A stretch of 64,000 bases of DNA from Clostridium acetobutylicum ATCC 824 (GCF_000008765.1 NC_003030.1:902001-966000), one strand, 5' to 3'. Shown: positions 35,956 to 45,729, counted from the stretch's first letter. Translations and numbers: made by a program. The notes: generated by a model from the letters alone, not told the origin.

Positions 35956-37040
35956 TGAAATATGTTGATGAATTTAGAAATGGGGATTATGCAAAAACTC
36001 TTGTGAGATTAATACAGAAACTTACTAAGAAAAAAATAAATATAATGGAGATATGCGGCAGTCATACTATGGCTATATTTAGATATGGAATTAAAGATAT
36101 ACTTCCAAGTAATATAAGGTTGATTTCTGGGCCGGGGTGTCCCGTTTGTGTTACGTCTCAAGGTTATATTGATACTGCTTTAGAGCTTTCTTTAAGTAGA
36201 GAGGTTATCATTGCAACTTTTGGAGATATGATAAGGGTTCCGGGAACAAAAACTTCTCTAATGAAAAGAAAAGCTGAGGGAGCTGATATTAAAATAGTTT
36301 ATTCACCAATGGATGCATTGACTTTGGCAGAAAATAATCCGTTAAAAAAAGTAGTCTTTCTTTCTGTAGGTTTTGAAACAACAACACCTATTACAGCAAT
36401 TACAATATTGGAGGCTAAAAAAAGAGGTGTTAAGAATATATTTTTTTTGACGTCAAATAAGATGGTTCCTCCAGTTATGAGGACACTTGTAGAAGATAAG
36501 GAACTTAACATAACTGGTTTTTTACTTCCTGGAAATGTTAGTGCTATTATTGGAAAAAAACCATATGAATTTTTGAGCAGTGAGTATAATGTATCTGGTG
36601 TTGTAACAGGCTTTGAGCCGTTGGATATACTTAAGGGCTTAAAGGTACTTATAGATATTATAAATAACAATGCTTCAGTAATAGTAAATGAATATAAGAG
36701 GGTAGTAAGAGATGAGGGTAACGTTACGGCATTAAGATATATAAAAGAAGTATTTGAAGTTACTGATAGCACATGGAGAGGAATAGGGAACATTGAAAAA
36801 AGTGGATATAAGATTAATACAGAATATGAGCAATTTGATGCTGTAAAACAGTTTAATATAAATTATAAAGAATGCGATAGCAGTTCTGAATGTAGATGTG
36901 GAGATATACTTAAAGGGAAAATAACTCCAATAGAATGTTCGCTATTTAAAAAAGCATGCACACCTGATCATCCTGTAGGTTCTTGTATGGTGTCTTATGA
37001 AGGTGTATGTGCAGCGTATTATAAATTCCTTAATACATGA
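35955..37040 (+). CDS. hypD: Hydrogenase maturation protein HypD
   Basis: This 361-aa iron-sulfur protein has MEICGSHTMAIFRYG, GPGCPVCVTS and a C-terminal cluster motif (CRCGDILKGKITPIECSLF ... CTPDHPVGSCMVS). It works with HypC to assemble Fe(CN)2CO. The start ATG overlaps the stop of hypF. HypA and HypB, needed for nickel insertion, are not in this window and must lie elsewhere if the hydrogenase is NiFe-type. Confidence 0.96.
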   Translation: MKYVDEFRNGDYAKTLVRLIQKLTKKKINIMEICGSHTMAIFRYGIKDILPSNIRLISGPGCPVCVTSQGYIDTALELSLSREVIIATFGDMIRVPGTKTSLMKRKAEGADIKIVYSPMDALTLAENNPLKKVVFLSVGFETTTPITAITILEAKKRGVKNIFFLTSNKMVPPVMRTLVEDKELNITGFLLPGNVSAIIGKKPYEFLSSEYNVSGVVTGFEPLDILKGLKVLIDIINNNASVIVNEYKRVVRDEGNVTALRYIKEVFEVTDSTWRGIGNIEKSGYKINTEYEQFDAVKQFNINYKECDSSSECRCGDILKGKITPIECSLFKKACTPDHPVGSCMVSYEGVCAAYYKFLNT

Positions 37041-37194
37041 AGAGATTTATAATACGCTTTTTAGTTTCCTTATTTATTGATAGTAAAAATAAAAATTTAA
37101 TTTAATATGGAGTAAAGATTAGGAGAATATAAACTTTGAAAACCTAAATTTGTATATGCTAATAAATATATAAAATTTGCCGATAAATGATGTT

Positions 37195-37208
37195 TGTTAA
37201 CGATAACA
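37195..37208. promoter_or_regulatory. Operator-like palindrome of the PL9 gene
   Basis: TGTTAACGATAACA sits in a wider symmetrical TTGTTA...TAACAA and shares the CG centre with the sites of the PL1 gene. It also fits the CcpA cre consensus with one mismatch. A degenerate copy, TTGTTACGATAAATA, follows at about 37236-37250. Together they suggest coordinated control of both pectate lyases. Confidence 0.55.
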
Positions 37209-37358
37209 ATAAATAGTAAAATATAATAAAAGGTTTTGTTACGATAAATATTAAATCAATAGATGTAAATTGCATACATAACATTGTCATTTTTGGTGTA
37301 ATAAAACTAAAATAATTGATTTTTTTAATTAAAATCTATAATAAGGGGAGTTTTTAAA

Positions 37359-38684
37359 ATGTTAAAGCAAACTAAAAGGAGATTATCAAAAGCGGTTGTT
37401 TCGGCAGTTATTTTATCAAGTGTATCTTTTTATGGGATGTCATCAAGTATAAAGGCAAATGCCTCTTCTAGATTTAATGCACAGGTAGGTAAATCAGTAG
37501 GTTCAACATTACAGGATGTTGTTACCGTTGCTACTTTCGATGAATTAAAGGCAGCAGTTGCTTCGGCAACAAGTGGTCAAACAATACAAATAGCAGCTAA
37601 TAAACTTGATTGTACAAGCCAGTTGGTTCTTGATAAAATTGACTCAAATATTACTATAGAAGCAGCAGATGGATATACTCCAGTGCTTGATTTTACATCT
37701 TTTAGAACAACGGCTCAAAAACTTAGCCCAAAGAAAACCGGAGATGCCTATACTGGAATTAGAATAACAGGTGGACAGTATACGATAAAGGGTCTTATAG
37801 TTGAAAAAGCTTATGACAATGGAATTCTTATAAAGCCAAATTTTGATCAAGCTAACCCTGAGAATACTAATGTTGGAAAGCCAGATAACAATACTATTGT
37901 TAATTGTGTATTCCGTTATAATGGTGATGCAGGTATTCAAATTTCGGGAAGTAAGGGACTTGAAAAGTTAGGAAAGGATGTACGCCCTAATAATACCCAT
38001 GTAACAGGATGTGTAGCTTATAGAAACTTTGACATTTTAACAAGTGGTGGAAATGCTGACGGTTTTGCAGCTAAATTATATCTTGGAACTGGAACTGTAT
38101 TTTCACACTGTGTATCTGCTGAAAATTCAGATGATGCATGGGATAGTTTTGGAGTAAATGATGTTGATGTAACTTATGATCATTGTGTAGCATATCACAA
38201 TGGAGATCCTAAGGTATTTACAGGTGATTACGATAAGGCAAACAATCTTCCTGTAGATACTGATATGACAGTTGGAAAATGCAGTGGTAATGGTAATGGA
38301 TTTAAAATGGGTTCGGGTTCTTCAAAATATGGACCTCAAACCAGTGGTGTTAGAAATCTTACAGATTGCACAGCAGTTGATAACATCTCAAAGGGTTTTG
38401 ATGAGAATAATGGAAGTGGTACTATAAATCTTACAAATGGCATGGGCTTTGGAAATTTAAAAGGTGACTATGTACTTGATTTGATGAAGGCTGGAACATT
38501 TGAAAATGCACAAGCTTTTAGAGTAAAAGGCTTAAAGCAACCAAGTGGAGGAACTGTATCAATTGTAGATACAACAAGACAAGCAGCTATAAGAGCTGAG
38601 TTTGATAGTTCAATAGCAAAAATGAGAGAGGAAATTAGAGAAAATAAAATTCCTTCATACATGAATTTTAGTTTCTGGAAATAA
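37359..38684 (+). CDS. Secreted pectate lyase, polysaccharide lyase family 9
   Basis: This 441-aa protein has a signal peptide (about 1-36, ending KANAS) followed by a right-handed beta-helix. PL9 motifs are GNADGFAAK and SDDAWDSF, whose Asp residues bind calcium, and GNGFKMG, whose Lys is the likely catalytic base. It is extracellular and cleaves polygalacturonate. No dockerin or CBM is visible. The ATG follows AAGGGGAGTTTTTAAA. A -10 like TATAAT at 37222-37227 lies between the palindromes. The 318-base gap upstream holds only these regulatory elements. Confidence 0.92.
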   Translation: MLKQTKRRLSKAVVSAVILSSVSFYGMSSSIKANASSRFNAQVGKSVGSTLQDVVTVATFDELKAAVASATSGQTIQIAANKLDCTSQLVLDKIDSNITIEAADGYTPVLDFTSFRTTAQKLSPKKTGDAYTGIRITGGQYTIKGLIVEKAYDNGILIKPNFDQANPENTNVGKPDNNTIVNCVFRYNGDAGIQISGSKGLEKLGKDVRPNNTHVTGCVAYRNFDILTSGGNADGFAAKLYLGTGTVFSHCVSAENSDDAWDSFGVNDVDVTYDHCVAYHNGDPKVFTGDYDKANNLPVDTDMTVGKCSGNGNGFKMGSGSSKYGPQTSGVRNLTDCTAVDNISKGFDENNGSGTINLTNGMGFGNLKGDYVLDLMKAGTFENAQAFRVKGLKQPSGGTVSIVDTTRQAAIRAEFDSSIAKMREEIRENKIPSYMNFSFWK

Positions 38685-38726
38685 TATGTTTAGATAAAAT
38701 TAAAGATTTTCTTATAATTAAATAGA

Positions 38727-38765
38727 AGACTGTTTCAAAATAATATTTTGAAACAGTCTTTATTT
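38727..38765 (+). terminator. Terminator of the PL9 gene
   Basis: AAGACTGTTTCAAAAT pairs with ATTTTGAAACAGTCTT and is followed by TATTTTT. Confidence 0.9.
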
Positions 38766-38838
38766 TTACACAAAGTTAACCAAAACTAAATTAAATATAT
38801 AAACTTTTAAGAATACTATGAAAGTGGGAGGGGAGGAT

Positions 38839-39387
38839 ATGATAACTAATACCCATTTGCTTATTTCATACATTGTATATAAAAACTTGTATAATAATTT
38901 TAATTTTAAATTGGATATGGCTGCATTTGCTTTGGGAAATATAAAGCCGGATTTTATTAATAAAGAAATAAAGTGTTCACACACATTAAACGAAAGCTTA
39001 GATTCTTTAATTGAATATTCTAATAAACTTGTTAAGTATAACAATTCAATAAGAAAGTTTTCTCTAGCATTAGGAATTGTTTGTCATTATATTTGTGACT
39101 ATTTTTGTATATATCACAGAGACGGAAATGAAAAAAAGGGGATTTTAGAACATTTAATTTATGAGGTAAAGCTTGATAGTAATTTTACAATGATGTTTTT
39201 AAAAGGAAAACTAAATTATTTTGGATGCAGAGATTATGGTGGCAGCATTAAAAAAATAATATTTAATATTGAAAAAGAATATAAGCTTGAGGAAAAGGAC
39301 TTTAAAAGAGATATAAAATATGCACTATTTGCAGCTATAGAAAGCTCTAAATTTATAGTTTATTCAAGTAAACTTTATGGCAATTAA
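38839..39387 (+). CDS. Zinc-dependent phospholipase C-like protein
   Basis: This 182-aa protein has the helical layout of the bacterial zinc phospholipase C/S1-P1 nuclease fold: THLLISYIV, ALGNIKPDF, SHTLNESL, GIVCHYICDYFCIYH and a final helical region. His, Asp and Glu at these points are the expected zinc ligands. There is no signal peptide, so unlike secreted PLC toxins it is probably cytoplasmic. The ATG at 38839 follows GGGGAGGAT; an ATG at 38818 has no ribosome binding site. The substrate is unknown. Confidence 0.72.
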   Translation: MITNTHLLISYIVYKNLYNNFNFKLDMAAFALGNIKPDFINKEIKCSHTLNESLDSLIEYSNKLVKYNNSIRKFSLALGIVCHYICDYFCIYHRDGNEKKGILEHLIYEVKLDSNFTMMFLKGKLNYFGCRDYGGSIKKIIFNIEKEYKLEEKDFKRDIKYALFAAIESSKFIVYSSKLYGN

Positions 39388-39780
39388 GAGGTTCTTAATT
39401 GCGGTTATTAATATAATTATGAAAAAAGTCAAGGGAGTATATAGGCATATAATAAAATTTGGCTCTTTATATTACATTAATGCATTATTTGCCATACAAA
39501 AAAATGATAAAAATTGATAATAAACAAAGTGAATTTTAAAATACATATAATATATTTGCTACAGTATTATTTAATGATCTGATAAATAAATTATGAAGAA
39601 AAGGTTCTAACCAATTTATCTTTTCAAAATTTTAAGGAATGGTTAGAAAAATATATAGTAAAGATGAGTGATGTTAAAATATTAATTCTCCTTAGGGAAT
39701 GTATTGAGTGTAGTAAATAACTATAATTTGTTTTATAATTAGGGGTTTTGAATAACCTATATTTAATAGGCTTCAAAACC
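39388..39780. other. Intergenic region with a possible gene remnant
   Basis: About 390 bases without a supported gene. A frame near 39590-39718 is open for roughly 43 codons (NYEEKVLTNLSFQNFKEWLE) and ends at TAA, but has no start codon or ribosome binding site. It may be a decayed 3' end of an unknown gene. Confidence 0.35.
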
Positions 39781-39783
39781 CTT
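39741..39783 (-). terminator. Hairpin after the FabH-like gene
   Basis: AGGGGTTTTGAA (39741-39752) pairs with TTCAAAACCCTT (39772-39783); an inner stem CCTAT/ATAGG extends it. The T-tract on the minus strand is weak. Confidence 0.6.
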
Positions 39784-39786
39784 ATA

Positions 39787-40791
39787 TTAGTATCTGTAGA
39801 GTATGCATTCACATGTTGAACCAGCTCCAACTGTCCAAAAGATAACATAATCGCCCTTATTTAGTTCATTATTTTCTATGGTTTTTGCAAAAGCTAATAA
39901 TGGACTTGTTGTACCAGTGTATCCGTATTTATCTCCTATAAATACAAATTTATTCTCATCTTCATTTAATTGAGCACATATATATTGAATACTTTGTACA
40001 GCAAATTGTGAAAGAAAGTATTTCTTTATATCACTTTTTTTTAGGTTATTTTTTTTTAGAAGTGTTTCTATAGATATTTTTGCACTAAAAAAAGTACCAG
40101 TGTTGTCAAAGCGTGTCCAATGCACTAGCTTATCTTTAACAGATAAGTGCTTGTTGTGTATTGTAGATGATAGACCTTTAGCAGGAAGAACGATTTTATC
40201 ATGTGTACTTGAATTAGTATACGAATCCGAATCTATAAAACCATTATCGGTATTATATGTGTTTTCCAATATGATTGCACAAGCGGAATCTCCAAAGTTT
40301 GCATATGTAATAGCCTCATCAAATCTTGAGTATCTATTTAGTTGATCAGAACCTACAATTAGAGAATACTTTATATCAGGATTACTCCTCATAGCTCTGC
40401 TAGCTTGGTCGATTGCCACAAGCATGCCAGCGCAATTAGCATTTAAATCGTAAACTGTTGATTTAGAACCTGCTCTTATAGATTCGTGAAGTTTTATTGC
40501 GTTGGTAGGAGAAATATACTCAGGTGTGCTAGTAGAAAATATTATAGAGTTTATTTTTTGTGGATCTATATCCGATTTTTCTATGAGCTTTTCTGCTGCT
40601 TTGATTCCCATTGTAAGTATGGTCTCATTTTCATCATCAGATATGTATCTATATTTTCTACCAGAAGATTTTAATAGGCCTCGTATGTCTATACCTTGCT
40701 TGTCAAAATGCTCTATAAAGTAGTCATTACCAACTAAATTATCGGGGTGATAGTACGCTATGTCTTTAATAACAGCATTATTACTTAACAA
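39787..40791 (-). CDS. Ketoacyl-ACP synthase III-like protein with altered active site
   Basis: This 334-aa thiolase-fold protein is related to FabH. The active-site Cys120 (DLNANCAGM) is present, as is the C-terminal GAGSTCECILYRY. The His of the usual HQAN motif is Ser261 (FLSQFA) and the Asn of the usual GNT motif is Tyr291 (KYGYTGTT), so the His-Asn pair that decarboxylates malonyl-ACP is absent. It is more likely an acyltransferase or a dedicated non-decarboxylating ketosynthase than a fatty-acid initiator. The start is TTG at 40791 after GAGGTGTAATAA. It stands alone. Confidence 0.82.
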   Translation of the reverse strand: MLSNNAVIKDIAYYHPDNLVGNDYFIEHFDKQGIDIRGLLKSSGRKYRYISDDENETILTMGIKAAEKLIEKSDIDPQKINSIIFSTSTPEYISPTNAIKLHESIRAGSKSTVYDLNANCAGMLVAIDQASRAMRSNPDIKYSLIVGSDQLNRYSRFDEAITYANFGDSACAIILENTYNTDNGFIDSDSYTNSSTHDKIVLPAKGLSSTIHNKHLSVKDKLVHWTRFDNTGTFFSAKISIETLLKKNNLKKSDIKKYFLSQFAVQSIQYICAQLNEDENKFVFIGDKYGYTGTTSPLLAFAKTIENNELNKGDYVIFWTVGAGSTCECILYRY

Positions 40792-40954
40792 TTTATTACA
40801 CCTCTATTAATTAAAATTTTATTTAGGGCATAGGAAAATAAGTATATATCACTTATTTGTAATACTGTACAATATAAGAAATACATACTTTATTTTACAT
40901 TAAATGTTATAAGAAGTCAATTTTTAATATTTTTAACATAATATAGACAATATT

Positions 40955-42454
40955 TTATTTATTATTCCCTTCACTTAAAAGATTAGATAAATCGCTTATA
41001 GTAGAATTTACTTCATTCATTGAATTTACAATAGTTTCAATAGAAGCAGCTTGTTCTTCTGTGGATGCACTTACTTCTTCTGTTGCAGCAGCAGATTCTT
41101 CACAAAGTGTAGAAAGTTTTTTCATAGAATCAAGTGAAATATCCTTTAATTTTTTTATTTTTTTAAGTTCTTCATTTAGTAAATTTATTAGATCAACTAT
41201 ATTATCAGAAGATACTAAAATTGATTTAAAACAGTCTACGGTTGTTGATAATTTATTATCAGATTCACTCATTATTTCTTTATTATGTTTCATGGTTTTT
41301 TGAGTGGTATGAACGATGTTTATTATTTCACTAAGTATATCTGACACTTCTTTTGTAGATGAGGAAGATTGTTCTGCAAGTTTTCTTATTTCTTCTGCGA
41401 CTACAGCAAAACCTTTTCCGGATTCACCAGCTCTAGCAGCTTCTATTGCAGCGTTTAAAGCTAAAAGATTTGTTTGTTCTGCAATTCCATTTATAGTTTG
41501 TATTATATTTCTTATTGAATTTGATTTTTGTGATAAATTTTCAACTTCATTAAATACGGTAGTTGTTGAGGTTATATTTTCATTAAATTTATCTGAAAGA
41601 TCATCTATAGAAGCCATACCTGAGTTATTATTTGATTTTAAATTATTAATACTATCTATAGTAGTGTTTATTTTATCCTCTGCATTTGTTATGCTATTTG
41701 CTAAATTATTAAAAGTTTTAAAAGTAATTTCAACTTCGTTATTTTGATTTATTGAGCCTGAGGCAATTTGTTGAGAAGATTGTGATATTTGCTGAGATGA
41801 GGAGTTGAAATTATTTATTGAATCATATATAAAGCTGGAAGAATTTTTTAAGGTATTAACTATATTACGTACGCTTTTTGTTAACCTTTTCTGCGAATCT
41901 AATAGTTTATTGGATTCAGACTCTTTAGTCTCAAGATTACAAAATATTTTGTAAGTCTGATCAGCAACCACAGCAGCTATTATAGCAGCTGTCACAAATT
42001 CGAATAATAAAAAAATCCATACAGGAAAACTGTTTAATTTTAAAAATGAATCCTTAAAAATAAAGCCCATTATAGAATTTGAAGCTATTGTTACAATACT
42101 TTCTACCAAAACTACTTTCCTATCATAATATGCTACAGCCAATAACAACATTAGAAAATAAGCTTGAGTCATAGCGCCAAATTTTCCATCATTAGAATAT
42201 GCGATAACTATTCCGCCGATAAAAGGAATTATAGAAATATACAAATATTTTGCATATTTGTTAAGAGGTTTTTCAAATAATTTTACTAATAATGCTATAG
42301 GACAGCCTATGAATGCAATTGAATCTTTATAATAAGTTCCGTTTAAAAAGAATTTTACAAAAATAAATGCTATAACGGGCATCGAAAGACTTAGTGTAAA
42401 TAAAAAAGAATTCATTTTTTTTTCGGTTTTATTTAATAAATTGGAATTCACCAT
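40955..42454 (-). CDS. Methyl-accepting chemotaxis protein with a multi-helix membrane sensor
   Basis: This 499-aa receptor has about six predicted N-terminal membrane helices (about 20-175) with very short loops and no extracellular sensor domain or clear HAMP. The full cytoplasmic signalling domain ends in a coiled coil; its tip [22 protein letters not shown] is intact. Such receptors sense intramembrane or energy-related signals. The start ATG follows GGGGTGATT. It lies 38 bases after the hydrolase gene on the same strand, so the two are probably one operon. Confidence 0.9.
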   Translation of the reverse strand: MVNSNLLNKTEKKMNSFLFTLSLSMPVIAFIFVKFFLNGTYYKDSIAFIGCPIALLVKLFEKPLNKYAKYLYISIIPFIGGIVIAYSNDGKFGAMTQAYFLMLLLAVAYYDRKVVLVESIVTIASNSIMGFIFKDSFLKLNSFPVWIFLLFEFVTAAIIAAVVADQTYKIFCNLETKESESNKLLDSQKRLTKSVRNIVNTLKNSSSFIYDSINNFNSSSQQISQSSQQIASGSINQNNEVEITFKTFNNLANSITNAEDKINTTIDSINNLKSNNNSGMASIDDLSDKFNENITSTTTVFNEVENLSQKSNSIRNIIQTINGIAEQTNLLALNAAIEAARAGESGKGFAVVAEEIRKLAEQSSSSTKEVSDILSEIINIVHTTQKTMKHNKEIMSESDNKLSTTVDCFKSILVSSDNIVDLINLLNEELKKIKKLKDISLDSMKKLSTLCEESAAATEEVSASTEEQAASIETIVNSMNEVNSTISDLSNLLSEGNNK

Positions 42455-42492
42455 AATCACCCCATCATAATTTTGTATGAAGAAATTATTTT

Positions 42493-43221
42493 TTATATGA
42501 AGTTTTTAATTTCTTCAGCTACTCCTTTAGCATTTACTACTAATAGGAAATGCTTACCGGTTTCAAAGATTTTTAATTCTGAATTTTCAACTTCTTTCTT
42601 TATGATTTCGGAATATTCTACTAGAGTAAGTAGCTCATCTTTTGCTACAATTGCCTTTACGGGTATATCTATATTTTTTAAATTATCAACTAAATCAATA
42701 AGCTTACAGGCAATCAAATCATTTATCATTATATCTGGATCCTTTTCAAGTGTTTCAAAATATTTTTCAGATAGTGGATTATCTATACCTCCAATACATT
42801 CTAGTAAATAGTTATTGTCAAGTTGATTGTGATAAATTTTTTCCATAAAATCTTTATCTAGTTTGTCAAATCTAGCACCGCCGCTTAAGGATACAACTTT
42901 TCTTACATTCGGCAATTTTTTTAATGCTACTCCCAAAACTATAGCTCCCCCCATGCTATATCCAATTAAAGTAATATTTTTTTGGTGTTTAGTTACTTCG
43001 CTATTTGTTATAAAGTTAGCAACATTATCAATATAGCCATATACAGTAGAAGGACATTGACCCTTACTTTCACCATGTCCCTTTAAATCGAGAAGTATAC
43101 AATTATAATCTTCTAAATATTTTTCAAGTTCTCCAAATATTTTTAAATTGCATCCGCTTCCATGAACAAAAAGCAGTGTATTTGGACTTTTCTTGTTTCC
43201 AACATGTACATAATGCAACAT
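42493..43221 (-). CDS. Alpha/beta hydrolase
   Basis: This 242-aa protein has the hydrolase core: an oxyanion loop FVHGSGCNL, a nucleophile elbow GYSMGG, a late Asp in VAKDELL and a His in FETGKHFLL, giving a Ser-Asp-His triad. No signal peptide is present, so it is cytoplasmic. It may be an esterase, lipase or lactonase. The start is ATG at 43221 after GGGAGTGATAATT. It precedes an MCP gene in the same transcript, a pairing I cannot explain. Confidence 0.85.
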   Translation of the reverse strand: MLHYVHVGNKKSPNTLLFVHGSGCNLKIFGELEKYLEDYNCILLDLKGHGESKGQCPSTVYGYIDNVANFITNSEVTKHQKNITLIGYSMGGAIVLGVALKKLPNVRKVVSLSGGARFDKLDKDFMEKIYHNQLDNNYLLECIGGIDNPLSEKYFETLEKDPDIMINDLIACKLIDLVDNLKNIDIPVKAIVAKDELLTLVEYSEIIKKEVENSELKIFETGKHFLLVVNAKGVAEEIKNFI

Positions 43222-43447
43222 AATTATCACTCCCAAGATTTTATTTGTTGAAGCACTTAAGGTTTATATTTTTGTAAAAAAGTTAATAATATGGATTTAT
43301 TTCATTTTATGAATAAATATAGTAAATTAATCAAAATATACTTTAATTATACATCTTATACCATGAGAAATCAAAGCTTTATACAAAGATAGTATGAGAG
43401 ATAAAAGGTAAATATGCGTTAAGAAATTATATAGGTGGGATAACATA
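43222..43447. other. AT-rich intergenic region
   Basis: About 226 bases of mainly A and T between a minus-strand and a plus-strand gene. No operator or promoter stands out. Confidence 0.35.
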
Positions 43448-43673
43448 GTGAAAAATAAATTAAGTAAAAAAACAAAAGTTTTCTGTTTTTTATAATACTT
43501 TTGTTTGGATTAATCTCAGTTTTTGTAATGTAAATATAAGATGTAGAAGTAGACGGAAAAATAGTAATATTAGTGGAGATAGCCAAGTGTTAAAGCTTAC
43601 ATTTAAAGTTAATGGAGACGGCAAGGTTGATAACGAAGACTTGAAGATAATAGCACAGAGTACAACACATTAA
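43448..43673 (+). pseudogene. Decayed gene for a secreted protein with EF-hand/dockerin-like end
   Basis: A GTG with a preceding GGTGGGAT starts a Lys-rich signal-like segment (KNKLSKKTK). A frame change in the T-rich stretch then joins a hydrophobic run (LFFIILLLFGLISVFVM). After stops and another frame change, the end KVNGDGKVDNEDLKIIAQ looks like a calcium-binding EF-hand or half dockerin. At least two frame disruptions and stops separate the parts. It reads as a broken secreted or membrane protein. The match is by eye, so the dockerin idea is tentative. Confidence 0.45.
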
Positions 43674-43873
43674 TAAAAGTTCAACTGAAATAATAGGGAG
43701 TTTAAATTTGTTAGTTATTAAAGAGATAACAATACAAGTTTAAAGTCTCTTTTTATAGAAAAGCCAATGATAAAAAACAACAATAAAATACAAAATTCGA
43801 CTCAAACTATTGATAAATGTTATACACTAATATATTATTTAATATAATATGGTTATAGTGGAGTGCAAAATAT

Positions 43874-45589
43874 ATGAAAAAAATTATAGTTGTTATTGTA
43901 TTAATTATTTTATGGTTAGGTATACATAATTATCTGTTTAATAATAAAACAGTTAGGGTAAATGTTTATAAAGGAAACATAAATTTAAAGAATTATGATT
44001 TTGACAAAAATAAAATTGTAAAATTAGAAGGTCAATTAGAACTTTACAATAACAAATTGCTAATTCCATCTGAGTTGAAGGGAGAGAAAAGCAGTAGATA
44101 TTTAACGGTGCCTAGTGAATTAAAAGATCAGCTTAAAGGAAAAGTTGATGAGTATATGACGCTTCACTTAATGGTGCAAGCTAAAGATGATGTAGTTTAT
44201 GGCTTAAAGATAGATGAGCTTTTAATGGATTCTAAAGTTTGGATAAATGGAATTCTACAGGATAAAGCTGGGATAGTTAACAAGAGTTATTATAGTGAAA
44301 GACAGGTATACTTACCTGGATACTACTATTTTACCGCGAAAAATGGCATTATAGATATAGTAATTCAACCTTCAAATCACATAAATATTTTTCATGTGAT
44401 TAAGCCTATATATTTTAGTACAAAAGATAAAATTATGAATGAATTTATAATAAATGCAAGCATAGATCTTATAGTGTTTGGTGGGTTAATAGTTACAGAG
44501 TTAATATTTTTAATTATAGCTTTTAAGCTTAAAAAAAGCAAAGTATTACTATACCTTTCAATACTAGGAGTTTTTGTTCAATTTAAATGTCTTTTTCTTA
44601 ATGAAATAATAATAGTACACTTATTTCCATACATATCTTTTGAAATATTGAGTAAAATTGATGTTCTGACAAACTATTTATGGATACCAGTCTATGTATT
44701 GTTTATAAAGAAGAAATTTTATGATTTATCTAATAAAATAGTTTATGGAATATTCGTTTTTTATTTTGTATATATAACAATGTGTATTGTAACAGATAAT
44801 ATACTTTATGATAAATTTATGTTTTTTGCTCAGCCTATATTGTACATTATAATAATTATTATATTAGTGTTTTTAATAGGAAAGATAAGAAATAAAGTAG
44901 TAGGAAGTGGAGTGTCAATTGTTGCATTTTCTATAGTAATATTAAATTGTATAAATGATTCACCAGCTGATGGCGGGGCAGTATATAGCAGATCAAGTTT
45001 TGTAATATCAATGTTTATTCTTATACTTATTGAAACTTGTACAATAGTAGCTAAGTATTGTTCCGAAATCATTCAAATTGAAAAATTGAGACATGAAAAT
45101 AAGCTTATATATGAAAAATCCATAAAAGATAATCTTACGGGAATGTATAATAGAAACCACATAGAGGAAATACTGGATAAAGAGATTAGTGATTACATTA
45201 GATATAAAAAATTATTTACTATACTTATGATGGATATAGATTATTTTAAATCAATTAATGATAAGTATGGTCATTTAGTAGGAGATAATGTTCTGAGTGT
45301 AGTAAGTAATGCTATAATAAGAAATTTAAGAAAAGAAGATTTTGTTGGAAGATATGGAGGGGAAGAATTTATAGTTGTTTTTCCAAATACAGATAAGAAA
45401 GAGGCTTTTATAATAGCGGAAAGAATTAGAACAGACATAGAGAATCTGTTATTTGAAAATGGTATAAGAGTGACTATAAGTGGTGGAATATATGAAAACT
45501 CCAGTTTTAGTAAGAAGGTATGTATACATAATGCTGATAGACTTTTATATTATGCTAAAGAAAGTGGAAGAAATAGAATTAAAATGTAG
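43874..45589 (+). CDS. Membrane diguanylate cyclase with 7TMR-DISM-like sensor
   Basis: This 571-aa protein has an N-terminal anchor (about 4-20) and an extracytoplasmic beta-rich domain (about 25-180). About seven membrane helices (about 195-400) and a C-terminal GGDEF domain (about 410-571) follow. The active site is GGEEF, and RKED five residues before it is an intact I-site for feedback inhibition by c-di-GMP. It should turn two GTP into c-di-GMP in response to an outside signal. A GGAG lies ten bases before the ATG. Chemotaxis genes and secreted enzymes nearby would suit lifestyle control. Confidence 0.9.
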   Translation: MKKIIVVIVLIILWLGIHNYLFNNKTVRVNVYKGNINLKNYDFDKNKIVKLEGQLELYNNKLLIPSELKGEKSSRYLTVPSELKDQLKGKVDEYMTLHLMVQAKDDVVYGLKIDELLMDSKVWINGILQDKAGIVNKSYYSERQVYLPGYYYFTAKNGIIDIVIQPSNHINIFHVIKPIYFSTKDKIMNEFIINASIDLIVFGGLIVTELIFLIIAFKLKKSKVLLYLSILGVFVQFKCLFLNEIIIVHLFPYISFEILSKIDVLTNYLWIPVYVLFIKKKFYDLSNKIVYGIFVFYFVYITMCIVTDNILYDKFMFFAQPILYIIIIIILVFLIGKIRNKVVGSGVSIVAFSIVILNCINDSPADGGAVYSRSSFVISMFILILIETCTIVAKYCSEIIQIEKLRHENKLIYEKSIKDNLTGMYNRNHIEEILDKEISDYIRYKKLFTILMMDIDYFKSINDKYGHLVGDNVLSVVSNAIIRNLRKEDFVGRYGGEEFIVVFPNTDKKEAFIIAERIRTDIENLLFENGIRVTISGGIYENSSFSKKVCIHNADRLLYYAKESGRNRIKM

Positions 45590-45729
45590 AAAATAAAATT
45601 TAATTCTACATATAACTTGATAAAATTCGCAATATTAATATATATGTCCCCTTATTGATTGAATATATGTTAAAAATATTTAACGAATTTTGTAAAGATT
45701 ATAAATATTTAATTGTAAATGAATAACTA

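Noticed and set aside
36299-36793. A 164-codon open frame on the minus strand
   Set aside because: It is antisense to hypD, whose conserved motifs make the plus strand certain.
37195-37208. Treating the palindrome as only a CcpA cre site
   Set aside because: One mismatch to the cre consensus exists and the related sites before the PL1 gene differ in length, so a dedicated LacI-type regulator fits at least as well.
41316-41747. A 143-codon open frame on the plus strand
   Set aside because: It mirrors the conserved signalling domain of the minus-strand MCP.
43800-43873. Sigma-28 promoter before the diguanylate cyclase gene
   Set aside because: A GATAAA-like -10 is present but no TAAA lies at the correct spacing.
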